Origin: Oscillospiraceae bacterium
Lineage (GTDB): Bacteria > Bacillota_A > Clostridia > Oscillospirales > CAG-272
Reading direction: 5' to 3'
DNA: 6,670 nucleotides
Assembly: GCA_015064195.1 (NCBI GenBank)
Contig: SVSO01000166.1
Span: 1 to 6,670 of the forward strand
In this document: in pieces, positions 6,395-6,670 of the stretch
Numbering within the stretch: the stretch's first letter is position 1
How the letters are laid out: each line of letters opens with the position of its first letter
Program-made: the position numbers and the translations under genes
The notes under the pieces: generated by a model
Told to the model about the DNA's origin: nothing
Database searches by the model: none
Seen by the model: only the letters and a program-made list of their open reading frames with translations

Positions 6395-6474
6395 TGTCGG
6401 GGGGAGAAGGACCGGAACCATCTCAAGCAAACCGCAAGCGGTCTGCTATGCCGAAGTTCCTTCTCCCCCCGACA
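6395..6474. repeat. 80-base inverted repeat with perfect 17-bp arms upstream of citramalate synthase
   Basis: Arms TGTCGGGGGGAGAAGGA (6395-6411) and TCCTTCTCCCCCCGACA (6458-6474) are perfect reverse complements. Within the 46-base centre a second hairpin occurs: AGCA (6426-6429) with TGCT (6444-6447), and ACCGC (6431-6435) with GCGGT (6438-6442). No T-run follows on either strand, so it is not a standard terminator. It lies 31 bases before the cimA start codon and would sit in the mRNA leader if transcription begins further right. The form suggests a mobile or dispersed intergenic repeat. Confidence 0.85.
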
Positions 6475-6478
6475 CCCC

Positions 6479-6670
6479 CCTCATCTCCTTGGCTGCGCCG
6501 AATTCCCGCCGCGATGGCAGGGGATGGCCGCGACTGCTTCACAGCGCGGTGACGGCTGTGCGTAGTGGAAATATTATGCGTATCGAAACAGCGTTGCGAT
6601 GCAGCGCGTCGGTGCGATGCCGCAGCTGTGCGCGACGGAAACTTCGCGAGCCAAGGAGGTGGGGATGAGG
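6479..6670. repeat. Possible MITE-like element with imperfect inverted ends
   Basis: CCTCAT (6479-6484) plus CTCCTTGGCT (6485-6494) on the left match, in reverse complement, ATGAGG (6665-6670) and AGCCAAGGAG (6649-6658) on the right. Six extra bases lie between the two right-hand blocks. Similarity continues inward over roughly 35 bases with small gaps (left GAATTCCCGCCGCG, right GAAGTTTCCGTCGCG when reversed). Two imperfect copies of GCTGTGCG followed by GGAAA lie inside (from about 6554 and 6624). No gene is credible here. The right end touches the window edge, so the true boundary is unknown. A non-autonomous element or a nested set of intergenic repeats are both possible. Confidence 0.5.

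Noticed and set aside
6560..6600. CATAAT near 6576 on the minus strand as a -10 box for cimA
   Set aside because: No acceptable -35 box lies 16-18 bases upstream, so a lone AT-rich hexamer in a repeat is not enough.
6189..6668. A 159-codon plus-strand frame at the right edge
   Set aside because: It begins inside citramalate synthase and runs through two inverted-repeat structures; the product is Arg/Pro/Ser-rich and of low complexity, with no recognisable domain.
6364..6670. T-box or other amino-acid riboswitch upstream of citramalate synthase
   Set aside because: I looked for the conserved T-box antiterminator core (GGTGGNACCGCG-like) and a T-run terminator on the minus strand and found neither; the structure present is a repeat-like hairpin.

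Overview
The window reads as chromosomal DNA from a fairly GC-rich Firmicute of the class Clostridia, plausibly a gut-type Oscillospiraceae or Christensenellaceae relative. The reasons are the strong AAGGAG-type ribosome binding sites, a near-perfect TTGACA-N17-TATACT promoter, a clostridial-style citramalate synthase and G/C-rich inverted-repeat elements between genes. This placement is inferred from style; no marker gene is present. All six genes are on the minus strand, so they are read from right to left.

From right to left: (1) a gene-free stretch (6364-6670) almost filled by two inverted-repeat structures; (2) a complete citramalate synthase gene (6363-4795), which starts isoleucine synthesis from pyruvate and acetyl-CoA; (3) a 319-base gap (4476-4794) with a weak terminator-like hairpin, short direct repeats and a third long hairpin; (4) a compact cluster of four genes: nicotinate phosphoribosyltransferase (4475-3036), a patatin-like lipid hydrolase overlapping it by four bases (3039-2200), a TIM-barrel sugar epimerase/isomerase 24 bases on (2175-1357), and a DUF6807/'PmoA'-like protein 17 bases after that (1339-296); (5) a 123-base gap holding a strong promoter inside a perfect inverted repeat, which looks like a repressor operator; (6) the first 57 codons of a membrane protein, probably an ABC-transporter permease, cut by the left edge.

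The genes probably form three transcription units: citramalate synthase, the four-gene cluster, and the operator-controlled permease. The cluster joins NAD salvage, a probable lipid hydrolase and two proteins of a type often seen in sugar-acid or keto-sugar catabolism. The tight spacing implies co-transcription, but the sequence does not show why these functions go together. The epimerase/DUF6807 pair and its link to NAD salvage are the least explained part of the window. No CRISPR array, tRNA, rRNA, transposase or phage gene was seen.
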